From Hallella colorans (lineage in GTDB: Bacteria; Bacteroidota; Bacteroidia; Bacteroidales; Bacteroidaceae), in the NCBI RefSeq assembly GCF_003096815.1, contig NZ_QENY01000003.1, positions 124,001 through 188,000 on the forward strand: 64,000 nucleotides of DNA, read 5' to 3'. Both the position numbers and the translations under genes were made by a program. Below, in pieces: positions 1-9,716 of the stretch. The notes under the pieces were generated by a model. It was not told the DNA's origin. It searched no databases and saw nothing but the letters and a program-made list of their open reading frames with translations. The number at the start of each line of letters is the position of its first letter. The first letter of the stretch is position 1.

Positions 1-1
1 C

Positions 2-421
2 AAGAAGTGGGACGTGTCGATGATGTTTCAAGGAGCGGCGCGCGTGAGCCTGATGATGAGAGACATCCATCCCTTCGTTGACAAGGAGGGCGACGGACTG
101 GGTATAGCCCAGTATATCGTGAAAAACCACTGGTCAGAGGCCAACAACAACGCCAATGCGGCCTATCCGCGCCTGTCCCAATCGTTTGTGAACAACAACG
201 TGGTGCCAAGCACTTTCTACATGCGTGACGGCAGCTACTTACGCCTCAAGACCATGGAGGTGGGCTTCACGCCTACCAAGTGGATGCGCGTTTATGTGGC
301 GGGGACCAACCTTCTCACCTTCTCGAAGTTCAAGACGTGGGATCCCGAGATGGGAAGCGGTAACGGTTTGAGTTACCCATTGCAGCGAACCGTCAAAGTT
401 GGCGTACAGTTTCATTATTAA
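2..421 (+). CDS. SusC/RagA-family TonB-linked outer membrane protein, C-terminal end (5' cut by window)
   Basis: The reading frame is open from base 2, so the start lies outside the window; only about 139 residues remain. The visible part looks like the last beta-strands of a 22-strand barrel. It has an alternating hydrophobic pattern, a segment on strand geometry and plug exit (YMRDGSYLRLKTMEVGF, near residues 73-89) that is typical of SusC ends, and a C-terminal aromatic residue (FHY), as outer membrane barrels need for assembly. SusC proteins import glycans or other large nutrients with TonB energy. The SusD lipoprotein follows after 21 bases on the same strand, which supports the call. 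The substrate cannot be told from this fragment. Confidence 0.9.
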   Translation, partial: KKWDVSMMFQGAARVSLMMRDIHPFVDKEGDGLGIAQYIVKNHWSEANNNANAAYPRLSQSFVNNNVVPSTFYMRDGSYLRLKTMEVGFTPTKWMRVYVAGTNLLTFSKFKTWDPEMGSGNGLSYPLQRTVKVGVQFHY

Positions 422-442
422 TAGCGACAAAAATACATAACG

Positions 443-2356
443 ATGAAAACCAAATCATACATCAAAATAGCGTTAGCCACCGTTTTGGCGGGAACGCTGT
501 CGGCATGCGACTTTCTCGATGTGGTGCCCACAGGAAACGCCACCGAGGCCGATATTTACAAGACACAAACCCAAGCGGAGCGTATGGTGGTGGGCTGTTA
601 TAGCGAGATACCCGACATCATGCAGCCACAAAAGGGATTTCCCGGCTTGATGGGGTCAGACGAAATGGTGGTGGGCCACCGAGGAACGACACGATGGTTT
701 CACTACAAAAGCCTTATGAACGGCGACGAGTCGTCGTCCAACACCTACTTCGCGATGTGGAGCAATACGGCTGACCATTACCCCACGGATGCCCAAAAGA
801 AAGACATTTGGGGGGCCATTCGCAAGTGTTACAATGTGTTGAATAACCTTGACAAGGTGCCCGACATCACCAATGAGAACAAAAATGTGTGGAAAGGAGA
901 GGCTCTTTTCCTCATAGGCTATTATCATCAGTTGTTGTTGGAGTATTACGGCCCGATATTCTTGGCCAAGGAAGAGTACTCGCAGAATGCTGAAAACGGG
1001 CAGATGCGCGTGCCATACGATGAGTGCGTGAACTTTATCGCTGAGAAATACGACGAGGCCGCCAAGCTGCTTCCTGCTGTTCGTACCAATGGCGAGAAGA
1101 ATAGGGCCACTTCGGCCACCGCGCTCGGATTCAAGGCGCGCTTGCTTTTGTACGCCGCGTCGCCCTTGGTAAATGGTAATGCGGAGTTTTACGCCAATTT
1201 CAAAAACCCGGATGGCAAACCATTGATGAACCTGACGTACGACCGGGAGAAGTGGAAGAAGGCCATGGACGCCGCCGAGGACGCCATCAAACTGTGCGAG
1301 ACGAATGGCTACAAGCTATACGGTGGCAGCACAAGCGACATGTTGCAGGGTGGCAAAAACTATCACGAGGCTTTCGTTGGCCCAAAGACGGGTAACTTTA
1401 ACAACTGGGACGAGATACTCTTCGGTTTAGCCAACCAGGATGAAATAAAATATTGCATCAAGAATTTCGCGCCGCGCATAGGCTTCACCAAGTATAGTCG
1501 CGATGGGTTCAGGGGATACGTGTTCCCCACATGGAGTTGCGTGACCCGATACTTTACATTAAAAGGTTTGCCATGGGAAGACGACCCGGACACGAAGAAC
1601 CTTCAACCCACAGACTTAGTGCCCTCTCCTTTCTTTCCTAAAGAGCAGACATCTGCCTACAATGCGTTCAGAGAGCCGAGGTTCTATGCCTCTGTCGGTT
1701 TCGACCGTGGACCGTTTGAGGTCAACAATGGCGTGACAATGCTGAAGTGTCGCAGGGGTGAGCCTCAACAGGAAGATGGCATAAAGGGCAACGAGTATCA
1801 AAGCGACAATGGCTATTACTGCCAAAAATGGGTCTCGTCCAAAGACACTTACAACCCCAGAAACAAGCAGTTCACGTACAACAAGTGGGTTTTCCCTTAT
1901 ATGCGTTTGGCCGGGTTGTACCTGAGCTACGTGGAAGCCGATTTTGAATATAACCATAAGTTGAGCGCCAAGAGCTTGGAATATCTCAACAAGGTGCGCA
2001 CGCGCAGCGGGCTTCCCACGTTCCAAAAGTCGTGGAGCTACGCCGGAGGCATACCTACCGACGAGGCTAAGCTACGGCAGGTGATACACGACGAGCGGTC
2101 CAATGAATTGGCTATGGAGGGTCGTCGTTTCCATGACATTCGTCGATGGAAGATACTTGAGAAGGTGTTGAGGCCCAAGGAAAAAGCGTGGAATACAGCT
2201 GGCAGAAGCGCCAAAGACTATTATCGCCTCACTGACATGAACGATGGAGCGTATGTCAACCGATCTACTATCGTGGCTCCCAAGTGCTACTGGCTTGCCA
2301 TTCCTATCGACCAGATACAGATAGACCCCAACTTGGTACAAAATCCGGGCTATTAA
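443..2356 (+). CDS. SusD/RagB-family nutrient-binding outer membrane lipoprotein
   Basis: This 637-residue protein begins with a lipoprotein signal peptide whose lipobox is LSAC, so Cys22 should be lipidated, followed by the DFLDVVPTGN start common in SusD proteins. The tetratricopeptide-like fold typical of the family spans the middle. The end has the SusD signature: DERSNELAMEGRRFHDIRRW near residue 555 and the closing LVQNPGY. SusD caps the SusC barrel on the cell surface and delivers substrate to it. It forms an operon with the SusC gene just upstream. At 637 residues it is somewhat longer than the usual 500-600. No polysaccharide-degrading enzyme follows, so the substrate is unknown. Confidence 0.95.
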   Translation: MKTKSYIKIALATVLAGTLSACDFLDVVPTGNATEADIYKTQTQAERMVVGCYSEIPDIMQPQKGFPGLMGSDEMVVGHRGTTRWFHYKSLMNGDESSSNTYFAMWSNTADHYPTDAQKKDIWGAIRKCYNVLNNLDKVPDITNENKNVWKGEALFLIGYYHQLLLEYYGPIFLAKEEYSQNAENGQMRVPYDECVNFIAEKYDEAAKLLPAVRTNGEKNRATSATALGFKARLLLYAASPLVNGNAEFYANFKNPDGKPLMNLTYDREKWKKAMDAAEDAIKLCETNGYKLYGGSTSDMLQGGKNYHEAFVGPKTGNFNNWDEILFGLANQDEIKYCIKNFAPRIGFTKYSRDGFRGYVFPTWSCVTRYFTLKGLPWEDDPDTKNLQPTDLVPSPFFPKEQTSAYNAFREPRFYASVGFDRGPFEVNNGVTMLKCRRGEPQQEDGIKGNEYQSDNGYYCQKWVSSKDTYNPRNKQFTYNKWVFPYMRLAGLYLSYVEADFEYNHKLSAKSLEYLNKVRTRSGLPTFQKSWSYAGGIPTDEAKLRQVIHDERSNELAMEGRRFHDIRRWKILEKVLRPKEKAWNTAGRSAKDYYRLTDMNDGAYVNRSTIVAPKCYWLAIPIDQIQIDPNLVQNPGY

Positions 2357-2608
2357 TCAATCGCTGACAAATAGGCGCTCAAGGCCAATCGCCATCAAGT
2401 TTGCGCCTGTCTTTTTAGTGAGAAGGCTGCCTTGAAAAAAGAGCGAGACGCGCTTGGCTACCGACAGAGTGCGGCCCAATCGCAAAAAAGCTGTAAGAGG
2501 ATGGTGGCAATGTTAAGCGGAAACCATACTGGGGTAAAACGCATGCTTTAACTTGAATGCCAGCTTAACCACTCAAAATGACTGCCTGTTTGTCTATGCG
2601 ACAACTCA

Positions 2609-2643
2609 AATCCCCGCGCTCTCATCGTGAGAACGCGGGGATT
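2609..2643. terminator. Bidirectional terminator hairpin between SusD and the LOG gene
   Basis: Bases 2609-2624 pair with 2628-2643 over 16 positions with one mismatch and a 3-base loop. The stem core is ccccgcg. It lies between convergent genes, so it probably ends transcription from both sides. I see no gene in the rest of 2357-2748. Confidence 0.7.
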
Positions 2644-2748
2644 TTCATGTGTTTACGCTTGTCGAGCGTCGTGTTTTCAATCTGCCGCTTGCCCACGACG
2701 ATTGCCGACCGGGCTTGCGCTCTCTCGATTGGGCAATGCGCAAAGCCC

Positions 2749-3285
2749 TTATGAGTTGGCTATCAACGATCGAAGTTCATCGAGGCTGTTGGCCACCTTG
2801 ATGAGATCTGGCCATTGCCCGCGAACAAATCCACGTTTTTGCAGGTCGTCCAGCAGGTCGATGGCACTCTGCCAAAAGCCTTTCATGTTGTACAGCACCA
2901 CTTTTTTATTGTGGTAGCCCACCGTTTTGGAGGCCGCCACGGTAAAAATCTCGTCCAAGGTACCCACGCCGCCTGGAAGCGCCACGAAAGCGTCGCTTTG
3001 CGCCATCAGTAGTTGCTTGCGGTCGTTCAGGTCGTCGCATGGCACGTGCACGTCCACATAGTCTGACATTTTGCCGCCTCGCTCCATGCGCGAGGGTATC
3101 ACCCCGATGGTCTGGCCACCGCCAAGGTGGACGGCCTTGGCCACGCACTCCATCAGGCCGATGTTGCATCCGCCGTAGACCAAGGTGTGGCCCTCGGTTG
3201 CCATCCACGTGCCCAACTCCTCGGTGAGCTTGAAAAAGTCTGGGTCGATATTGTCGTTGGCCGAACAAAATATGCCTATTTTCAT
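2749..3285 (-). CDS. LOG-family protein (TIGR00730-type nucleoside 5'-monophosphate phosphoribohydrolase)
   Basis: The 178-residue protein has the Rossmann fold of the LOG family, often misnamed lysine decarboxylase. It shows YGGCNIGLM near residue 38, which stands for the usual GGGxxGLM, and the diagnostic PGGVGTLDE motif (PGGxGTxxE) near residue 105. Family members split nucleoside monophosphates such as AMP or cytokinin riboside phosphate into base and ribose 5-phosphate. I start at ATG 3285 rather than the longer frame from 3318 because a promoter -7 box at 3307-3314 lies inside the longer version. It is a single gene, convergent with susD. Confidence 0.88.
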   Translation of the reverse strand: MKIGIFCSANDNIDPDFFKLTEELGTWMATEGHTLVYGGCNIGLMECVAKAVHLGGGQTIGVIPSRMERGGKMSDYVDVHVPCDDLNDRKQLLMAQSDAFVALPGGVGTLDEIFTVAASKTVGYHNKKVVLYNMKGFWQSAIDLLDDLQKRGFVRGQWPDLIKVANSLDELRSLIANS

Positions 3286-3306
3286 GTCTGTATAGTTTTG
3301 ATGGGG

Positions 3307-3314
3307 CAAATATA
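3307..3314 (-). promoter_or_regulatory. -7 box (TATATTTG) for the LOG gene
   Basis: On the minus strand this matches the Bacteroidota TAnnTTTG element, about 22 bases before the chosen start. Several TTG triplets lie upstream in the acaattt repeats (3326-3355), but none at the ideal 19-21 spacing. Confidence 0.5.
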
Positions 3315-3318
3315 GCAA

Positions 3319-4143
3319 TTTTTCAATTCACAATTTACAATTTACAATTAATAATTTTGCTTGCGCCTACCTGTTTTATCAGATTTCATCAGGTTTCATC
3401 TGTCGTAAAAACATACATTATTATCCCGTCAATAGGAGGTTGGGAATATTCCCATATAGTATAACGCATGGCGCGACAAACAATAATTTTCATATCGTTT
3501 TTGTCAATTATAAATCATAAAAACTGGTCCTTGAGAAACTAACGTTTTAGACGAGAAATTCTAATGATTTGTTAATAATTTGTCAATATGCGCGTCATTG
3601 GTTTTTGATTGGTGTGGCCTTTAGCGCTTAATGGCAATGCGAAAAGAGCCTGAACGTGTGTCGAATAAGTGCTAATTGTCTCGCCAATAGGCACTAATCG
3701 CAGTGTGATTGGGCGTTAAACACATTTGAAAACGAGCGCAAACCAACTATAAATAGACAAAACATATTGTAACTTCCAGATTGATAGCGACTAACATTTG
3801 TGGGCTTATTTTTGGCGTATTTGTAGCCAGCGATTTCTTTTTTCATAATAAGCTCTGTATTTTCGCACTTTTGTCGGATAATTTCAAAGTGTAAAAGATG
3901 ACTGTCCGCAATAGTTGACTTTCGGCGCGGATTGCCCCGACGTTAGCCCATGATGGCAGTTGGAGCGTTGTTTTTCGTTCCATTGGAAGAAGCGTTACAT
4001 GGATTAAGCCGTCTGACAATGAAAGAGACGGCGTGCCCCAATTTGGCCCTCGCAGGCAGTGTGCGTGGCTTTCATGCTGTCTTTTGTGATAAAATACATG
4101 CCAAGTGTTGAAAAAAGATATTATGGTATTGAATTTTTTTTTG
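3319..4143. other. Long intergenic region without a gene
   Basis: About 820 bases with no convincing coding frame. It holds short direct repeats (caatttacaatttacaatta near 3336-3355 and two nearby copies of tttcatc) and AT-rich stretches. I see no RNA gene in it. Confidence 0.6.
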
Positions 4144-4151
4144 TATATTTG
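4144..4151 (+). promoter_or_regulatory. -7 box (TATATTTG) for lplA-lipA
   Basis: This matches TAnnTTTG and ends 25 bases before ATG 4177, giving a short leader. A TTG at the ideal spacing is not present; a ttatgg at 4121-4126 is the nearest candidate. The position argues for the downstream start over the longer frame from 4105. Confidence 0.55.
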
Positions 4152-4176
4152 CGCCCATAACCTTTATAACCTTAAA

Positions 4177-6000
4177 ATGAAATACATCATTATACCACAC
4201 CCCGAGAAGATACGCCAACTGCCTTTTTATTTTGCCGTGGAAGAGTATGTGGCTTGCCACTATACCGACGACGACTATTTCATGGGCTGGCGTGTGGCGC
4301 CCACAGTGATGTTAGGCCGCAACCAGCTCATCGAAAATGAAGTAAACATAGATTACTGTAAGGCTAACAACATAGATATTTTTCGCCGTAAGAGCGGTGG
4401 AGGCTGCATATACAGCGATCTTGGCTGTATACAGTTTTCTTATATATCTTACACTGATCATGTTAACGAGGCTTTTGTACAATACATGCGTGGTATGGCC
4501 GATGTGCTGCGCAGCTTGGGTGTAGAAGCCCAACTATCTGGTCGGAACGATATCTTGGTGGATGGCCGCAAGGTGTCGGGTAGTGCGTTTTATGCGCTTC
4601 GCGGCCGTAGTGTGCTCCACAATTCGTTGTTGTATGACACCCAGTTGGACCATTTGGAACAGTCGCTCACTCCGTCTCGCGAGAAGTTGCAGAGCAAGGG
4701 TGTGGCTTCGGTGAGCCAGCGTGTCAACAATGTGGCGCCACATGTTAAGCTCAGTGTAGAGGAGTTTATGGATTATGTGCGTCATTACATGTGTGGCGAC
4801 GAAGTGCTCGAGCTGACCGACGATGACCTGAGGGGCATAGCCGAGATAGAGAAGACGCTGGCGGATGACGACTTCGTTTATGGCAACAATCCCAAATATT
4901 CCATCGTGCGCAAGCACCGTTTTGAGGGCGTTGGCACCTTGGAAGCGCGCGTGGAGTTGAAAAATAACACCATCGTGAAGATGAATTTGATGGGTGATTA
5001 TTTTCTTTTGGGCGACATTGACCTTGGTCTGCTCAACCGCTTGCGTGGTGTAGCACTCAGTCGCGAGGCTGTGGCCGAGGCGTTGGTGGGCGTAGACCTG
5101 TCGGCCATCGTGCGAGGCCTGACGCTTAAGCAGTTCTTGCGTTTGCTCTTTGGACGAGAGCCCCACGTGATGAAACCCGAGTGGTTGAAAATAGACCTCA
5201 CGTCTAAGAAGTCGACCACGGAGACGGCCAAGATTTTGGCGGGACATCACATGAACACCATTTGCACCGACGGCCTGTGTCCCAACCGCGCCGAATGCTG
5301 GATGGCCCGAACGGCCACGTTGATGATAGGCGGCAATATCTGTACCCGCAAGTGCCGTTTTTGTAACACGCCCACGGGCAGGCCGGCACCTTTGGATTGC
5401 GCTGAGCCACGCCATGTGGCCGAGACCGTGAAGGCTCTCGGTCTGCGCTACGCTGTCATCACGTCGGTGGACCGCGACGACTTGCCAGATCATGGAGCGG
5501 CTCATTGGGTCAAAACGATAGAGGAAGTTAAATCCTTGAACCCTGATACCAAGATAGAAGTGCTCATACCCGACTTCATGGGGCGCGCCAATCTCGTTCA
5601 GATGGTTATGGCCACCCGTCCCCACGTGGCTGGGCACAACATGGAAACCGTGCGCAGGCTCACGCCGTCTGTTCGTAGCGTGGCACGCTACGAGCGCAGC
5701 CTGGGCGTGCTGAGCGAGATAGCGCGTTGTGGCATAGCGGCCAAAACAGGTTTTATGGTGGGGCTGGGAGAGACGCGTGAGGAGGTGCTTGAGCTGATGG
5801 ACGACATTTTGGGCACCGGCTGCCGGCGTCTCACCATCGGCCAATACCTGCAGCCCACCGCCGCTCATTTGCCTGTGTCGGCCTACATCACGCCACAACA
5901 GTTTGCCGAATACAAGAATATCGCCCTCGCCAAGGGTTTTGAGCATGTGGAGAGTGGGCCTTTGGTGCGCTCGTCATACCATGCCGCCGAGGGCGCGTGA
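4177..6000 (+). CDS. lipA: Lipoate-protein ligase/lipoyl synthase fusion
   Basis: One 607-residue protein joins two steps of lipoate metabolism. Residues 1-330 are an LplA-type ligase: RRKSGGGCIY near 70 and GRNDILVDGRKVSGSA near 122 match the ligase active-site motifs. Residues from about 335 are lipoyl synthase, a radical SAM enzyme. The auxiliary cluster motif CTDGLCPNRAEC (CX4CX5C) is followed by CTRKCRFC (CX3CX2C) for the SAM cluster, and the protein ends with the RSSYHA motif whose serine binds the auxiliary cluster. The first half can attach exogenous lipoate or octanoate, and the second inserts sulfur at C6 and C8 of octanoyl chains. ATG 4177 fits the promoter and the alignment start MKYIIIPHPE. 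No separate lipB is nearby. Confidence 0.93.
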   Translation: MKYIIIPHPEKIRQLPFYFAVEEYVACHYTDDDYFMGWRVAPTVMLGRNQLIENEVNIDYCKANNIDIFRRKSGGGCIYSDLGCIQFSYISYTDHVNEAFVQYMRGMADVLRSLGVEAQLSGRNDILVDGRKVSGSAFYALRGRSVLHNSLLYDTQLDHLEQSLTPSREKLQSKGVASVSQRVNNVAPHVKLSVEEFMDYVRHYMCGDEVLELTDDDLRGIAEIEKTLADDDFVYGNNPKYSIVRKHRFEGVGTLEARVELKNNTIVKMNLMGDYFLLGDIDLGLLNRLRGVALSREAVAEALVGVDLSAIVRGLTLKQFLRLLFGREPHVMKPEWLKIDLTSKKSTTETAKILAGHHMNTICTDGLCPNRAECWMARTATLMIGGNICTRKCRFCNTPTGRPAPLDCAEPRHVAETVKALGLRYAVITSVDRDDLPDHGAAHWVKTIEEVKSLNPDTKIEVLIPDFMGRANLVQMVMATRPHVAGHNMETVRRLTPSVRSVARYERSLGVLSEIARCGIAAKTGFMVGLGETREEVLELMDDILGTGCRRLTIGQYLQPTAAHLPVSAYITPQQFAEYKNIALAKGFEHVESGPLVRSSYHAAEGA

Positions 6001-6786
6001 GCGATGAGTGCATGGATAAATTGACACTTTTTCACGATCAGAAAATTATTGCCTCGCCAACCTTGGCACAAGCGTTTTCTTTCGATGAGATGGGTAGTTT
6101 GACACGCGCGACGTTGTCTTGAGCCTTGTCCTGTATTTTGCTTGGAGCTGCGTGGTATCGAAAATATGAAAGTTGGGATGCCACGGAGCGTGTCTGCGAT
6201 GCGCCCAAGTGTACAGCTTGCTATCGTTTTGAAGACGGAGATAGTTTCTTCGACAATTTCAAAAACTATGAAAAGCGTTGTGGGTAGGAAGACTCTCCGT
6301 GGGGAGGATGCGCTATTCCTGATAGTTGGAACCTCGACTGGCAGGACAAATGTGGCGTTTGGAAACCTGTTGCGGCTGTCGAGCGGTAATCCGCCGAACG
6401 CAGATTGCCTTGCGCTGTCAACTTCGAGCCTGCGAACCCCATGGCTGTAAGAATTGTCGTCGACCTGCCAAAAGGCCCATCTTGTGGTTTGTTCGAGTGG
6501 ATAACGAGATAAAACTGTATGGTGTTATACCACCTTCTTATGGGTTGGAAAAGCGTTCCCGACATGGCATGTTGGCGCCATGTCGGGAATTTTTGGCTTA
6601 TAAGGAAATGTTTATGCTTGGCCGTCATCCTATTTTTGTGTGTTTTTTCGCCCATCCCCCAGTCTTGTGCAAGGAGTGTTGTGGCTCGGAAGACCTGTAA
6701 AAGGCGATGAATTGGCCAAAAACAGACGCATGGATGATGGTAACGCGAGACGCATGGACCATGCCTCTAACTATGCGTTGGGGGCT
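6001..6786. other. Intergenic region without a convincing gene
   Basis: Open frames of about 100 codons exist on both strands, but none has a recognisable domain, a good start or plausible composition. The only clear element is the hairpin at 6556-6594. Confidence 0.55.
6556..6594 (+). terminator. Rho-independent terminator hairpin
   Basis: Bases 6556-6568 (ttcccgacatggc) pair perfectly with 6577-6589, and five T follow. The orientation fits the plus strand. It lies 550 bases past lipA, so it may end a long 3' tail or an unrecognised transcript. Confidence 0.7.
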
Positions 6787-7188
6787 CTACCGCCCACCCA
6801 ACAACTGGGCTATCTCCTTGGCATGTTCGCCCTTGATGACCTTAAGGTCGGAGAATGGGCGATGTTTGAAATCGACAAACTTGAACATTTGCATCAGCAA
6901 CAGGTTGCCGTCCTCTGTCAATAAGGTTTCTAATCGGAAGTTGCCCAAGCCTGCGGGGCGTGGCTTTCGGTCGGCGAGAGCTTGCACCATGCCCTCCGTG
7001 TCCATGTTAATGACACGCGATAGCAGCTCGCCCTCGGTGGAGTCGAACTCCTCCACGGTCACGGTCATGGGTTGTCCAGACTTGTTATCTATTACTTTTC
7101 CTCCCATGCCGAGAAATCCTTTCTTGATAGTCACTATGTTTTTGTCGGCGTTTGCCTTCACTATTTCTAATTTGTTAATATTTGCCAT
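6787..7188 (-). CDS. Conserved-looking hypothetical protein
   Basis: A 133-residue soluble protein starting at MANINKLEIV. It has no signal peptide and no membrane segment. The first 60 residues look beta-rich (KNIVTIKKGFLGMGGKVID), and the second half contains PRPAGLGNFRLETLLTEDGN. I do not recognise a family. The reading frame goes upstream to 7305, but that part has poor composition, so I use the ATG at 7188. It is probably a single gene. The coding pattern is believable, but the function is unknown. Confidence 0.6.
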   Translation of the reverse strand: MANINKLEIVKANADKNIVTIKKGFLGMGGKVIDNKSGQPMTVTVEEFDSTEGELLSRVINMDTEGMVQALADRKPRPAGLGNFRLETLLTEDGNLLLMQMFKFVDFKHRPFSDLKVIKGEHAKEIAQLLGGR

Positions 7189-7375
7189 GTTGTTAAATAC
7201 GTCTTTTAAATGAATGAATGGGTTAACGAGACGACGCTTGGCTTTTGGGCCACTCGTCGCTCTCGCGCATGCCCACAAGGAGAACGGTGCGCCCGTTATG
7301 GCCAATGAAAATAGGCTGGACGGCGCTGCCGCTATCGGAGCGGGAATGAAGTTTAAATTGAAAAAGACGTGATTT

Positions 7376-7786
7376 TCAGCAAATGATATGTCTCAGCGCG
7401 TAGACATAGTATCGAATCGAGCTGCCTTTCCTAATCGGAGCGCTCTGTTTGAGATGTGAAGATTGTCTGTATGCGATGATAGTCGCATGGTAAGAACGTG
7501 CGTTTTGTGCGATGAAATGGCCAAAATTAGGCTCGCACGAAGGTAGAATGCGTTGTGGCCTTGAGCTGCAAACACGGTACGTTTCGGCCGTGTTTTCAAT
7601 AATAGCCGTGGCTTTTTCTTCACTTTTCTCAAAGCCGTGGAGCGTGTCTTTGCGCTCGTGCTCGTCGAGACCAGAAAGCTCTTTGGGTGTGATCGGACTT
7701 TTACCAATGTTTGCCGCATGTATGCTCATTTGGCAACAAACGAACAGCGAGACGGCGAGCGATAAAATATGGAAAAGCCTTTTCAT
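7376..7786 (-). CDS. Possible small secreted protein, doubtful C-terminal half
   Basis: The frame opens with a fair signal peptide (MKRLFHILSLAVSLFVCC, cleavage near HAA) and a plausible polar stretch up to about residue 70 (SPITPKELSGLDEHERKDTL). The rest is rich in Arg, Ser and His and does not look like real protein, so the gene may be frameshifted or decayed. No family is recognised. Confidence 0.3.
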   Translation of the reverse strand: MKRLFHILSLAVSLFVCCQMSIHAANIGKSPITPKELSGLDEHERKDTLHGFEKSEEKATAIIENTAETYRVCSSRPQRILPSCEPNFGHFIAQNARSYHATIIAYRQSSHLKQSAPIRKGSSIRYYVYALRHIIC

Positions 7787-7853
7787 AGGGATTGAACCTG
7801 CTTGGTGATTGAAAACTATTGGCAATCGTTAGCCAAGCATTTTCATTGAAAAG

Positions 7854-7941
7854 CGGAAGATGAGGGATTCAAACCCCCGATACCCAAAAAGGGTATACCG
7901 GATTTCGAGTCCAGCGCATTCGATCACTCTGCCAATCTTCC
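7854..7941 (-). tRNA. tRNA-Ser (anticodon CGA)
   Basis: On the minus strand the acceptor GGAAGAT pairs with ATCTTCC, with discriminator G at 7854. The anticodon loop is CTCGAAA, giving CGA. The long variable arm (TATACCC-TTTTT-GGGTATC) is the mark of tRNA-Ser. The T arm is GGGGG-TTTGAAT-CCCTC, with T where most tRNAs have C56. CCA is not encoded. Confidence 0.95.
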
Positions 7942-8198
7942 CGATAATCGGATGCAAATGTACGTAAAACCTTGGATAAAAAGAAGACTTTAACATAAAT
8001 TGACATGTAAAAACGAAAGATAATTTGAATGGGAAAGCATGCGATGCGTTACTTGTCAGAAAGTGGTAAGATTTGACGTGCGTGAGGCTTTTATAGCCGT
8101 GCGCCTTTGGATGTGACAAAATCAACGGTTAAAGGCCATTGGTCGCCATCGCCAATGGTATTCATGTGCTTGCTTGTCCCATGTCCATGCAAAAAGGC

Positions 8199-9620
8199 TT
8201 AGCCTCTGTTGATGTCTTTTGCCACACCCACGGCTTGCTTGATACGGTCTGCCATGCCGATGCCTCCCCATAGGTTGCCGGCGATAGTGAGTGTGGGATA
8301 TTGGGCGGCGAGCTCCTCAATCGTGTCAAATCGCTCTTGGCTGCTCAACTCATACTGTGGTATAGCTCGCTTGTGGCGGTATATTTGGATGGAGTCCGCG
8401 TGCATGTCGGCAGGATATTTCAGCATGTCATGCAATGTGTCGTCTATAATTTTTTTCAGTTCCTCGTCACTCTTTTCCACATATTCTGGATGTCGAGTGC
8501 CACCCAAGAAAAAGGTGTAGCTCACCCCCTCTTTAGGGGCACGACCATCGAAACAGGCCGATGGGAAGAGTATTCCTAATACTTTTTTATGCTCTTTGGA
8601 TGGCACCAACCCACCAAATGCGTTGTATTTGATCCCTCCATGGTGTGTCAAGCCTACTCCAATTTGCACTATGGGCGCATAGTACAGGTTGCTCAGTTTG
8701 GCCATTTGCGCCTTGTCGATGAACGGAAGAAGTGTGGGCAGTGCGTAGGCTGGGCACGTTGTGACAACCCGTTGGCATGCGATGGTGGTCTCTATGCCGT
8801 CTTTCGAACGGAAAGTAACCACCCAACCTTTGTCTTTGGGCATGACCGAGACGTTTTGGGCGGAGGTATGTATTCGGTCCATACCAATGGATTGGGCCAA
8901 AGCATTGGTCAGGTTGCTCAGGCCACCACGCGCCGAGAACACACCCTTGGTGGCCATTCGGTCGGCCGTAGACTTGCGCTCCTTGAGCTTGGCCAGCGCT
9001 CCACGAATGAAGCTGCCGTAGTTTTGCTCCAAATTATACAGTTTGGGAAGCGCCAGTCTTGTGGGTAGACGGTCAGGGTCGCTGGCGTAAACACCAGACA
9101 AAAAAGGGTCCACGGCATAGTCTACGAACGATTTTCCAAGTCGGCGCGCGGCCATGTCGCCCACGCTCTCGTTTGGATTGGTACCCTTCTTTCGCCACGG
9201 CTCGAACAAAATTCTTATCTTGTCGTGCCACGTGAACAGCGGTGTGCGCAGTCCACTGATGGGTCCAGAGGGCAACTCGTGAAACTTATGGCCTTTCCAA
9301 ATGAGTCGTCGTTTGGATGACTTGTGGGCTTCCTCCAGTTCGCAAGAAGGCTTCAAATCTTCGAAAAGCCGTACCACTTCCGGATAGGATATTGCCCCTG
9401 TGTTGGGTCCGCTCTCAAAGATGAAGTCGCCTACGCGGTGTGAGTGTATTTGTCCTCCAACGCGGTCAGAGGTCTCTATCATAGCCACGTTTTTTCCGCC
9501 ACGTGTCAGATAGAACGCGGTGGTGAGGCCAGTGAGCCCCGCTCCAATTACGACGACATCAGCCTCGTGGTTCGCGGAGGGTGTCACAGGAGTGTTTGTG
9601 GATTGTTTTTTCTGTTCCAT
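8199..9620 (-). CDS. hemG: Protoporphyrinogen oxidase (HemY/HemG flavoprotein type)
   Basis: This 473-residue FAD protein oxidises protoporphyrinogen IX, or coproporphyrinogen III in the alternative route, in haem synthesis. The N-terminal dinucleotide fold reads VVVIGAGLTGLTTAFYLTRG near residue 24, followed by ETSDRVGGQI. The C-terminal FAD-contact segment is NLWGGIGMADRIK near 450. The start at 9620 (MEQKKQSTN) is preferred over the longer frame to 9671, whose extra residues have no family counterpart. hemN lies upstream on the same strand with a 96-base gap, so the two probably form a haem operon. Confidence 0.93.
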   Translation of the reverse strand: MEQKKQSTNTPVTPSANHEADVVVIGAGLTGLTTAFYLTRGGKNVAMIETSDRVGGQIHSHRVGDFIFESGPNTGAISYPEVVRLFEDLKPSCELEEAHKSSKRRLIWKGHKFHELPSGPISGLRTPLFTWHDKIRILFEPWRKKGTNPNESVGDMAARRLGKSFVDYAVDPFLSGVYASDPDRLPTRLALPKLYNLEQNYGSFIRGALAKLKERKSTADRMATKGVFSARGGLSNLTNALAQSIGMDRIHTSAQNVSVMPKDKGWVVTFRSKDGIETTIACQRVVTTCPAYALPTLLPFIDKAQMAKLSNLYYAPIVQIGVGLTHHGGIKYNAFGGLVPSKEHKKVLGILFPSACFDGRAPKEGVSYTFFLGGTRHPEYVEKSDEELKKIIDDTLHDMLKYPADMHADSIQIYRHKRAIPQYELSSQERFDTIEELAAQYPTLTIAGNLWGGIGMADRIKQAVGVAKDINRG

Positions 9621-9716
9621 TTTTTCGAGTTTATTCTTTAATTGAACGAGGGTGATAGCCCATGGGCTCATCCAAGTGATTGCCTGCGTGGCGCATGAAA
9701 TGTCTTGCCGTGCAGT

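Noticed and set aside
1616-2026. A 136-codon minus-strand frame inside susD
   Set aside because: It is a shadow of the SusD gene with no start context or domain.
4534-5946. A 470-codon open frame on the minus strand opposite lplA-lipA
   Set aside because: The sense strand has all motifs of two known enzymes. The antisense frame has no domain and has His/Gln-rich shadow composition.
6142-6655. Overlapping 100-130-codon frames on both strands after lipA
   Set aside because: Neither has a family, signal peptide or credible composition.
8136-8158. Hairpin ccattgg/ccaatgg after hemG as a terminator
   Set aside because: The stem is only 7 bp with a 9-base loop and no T-run follows on the minus strand.
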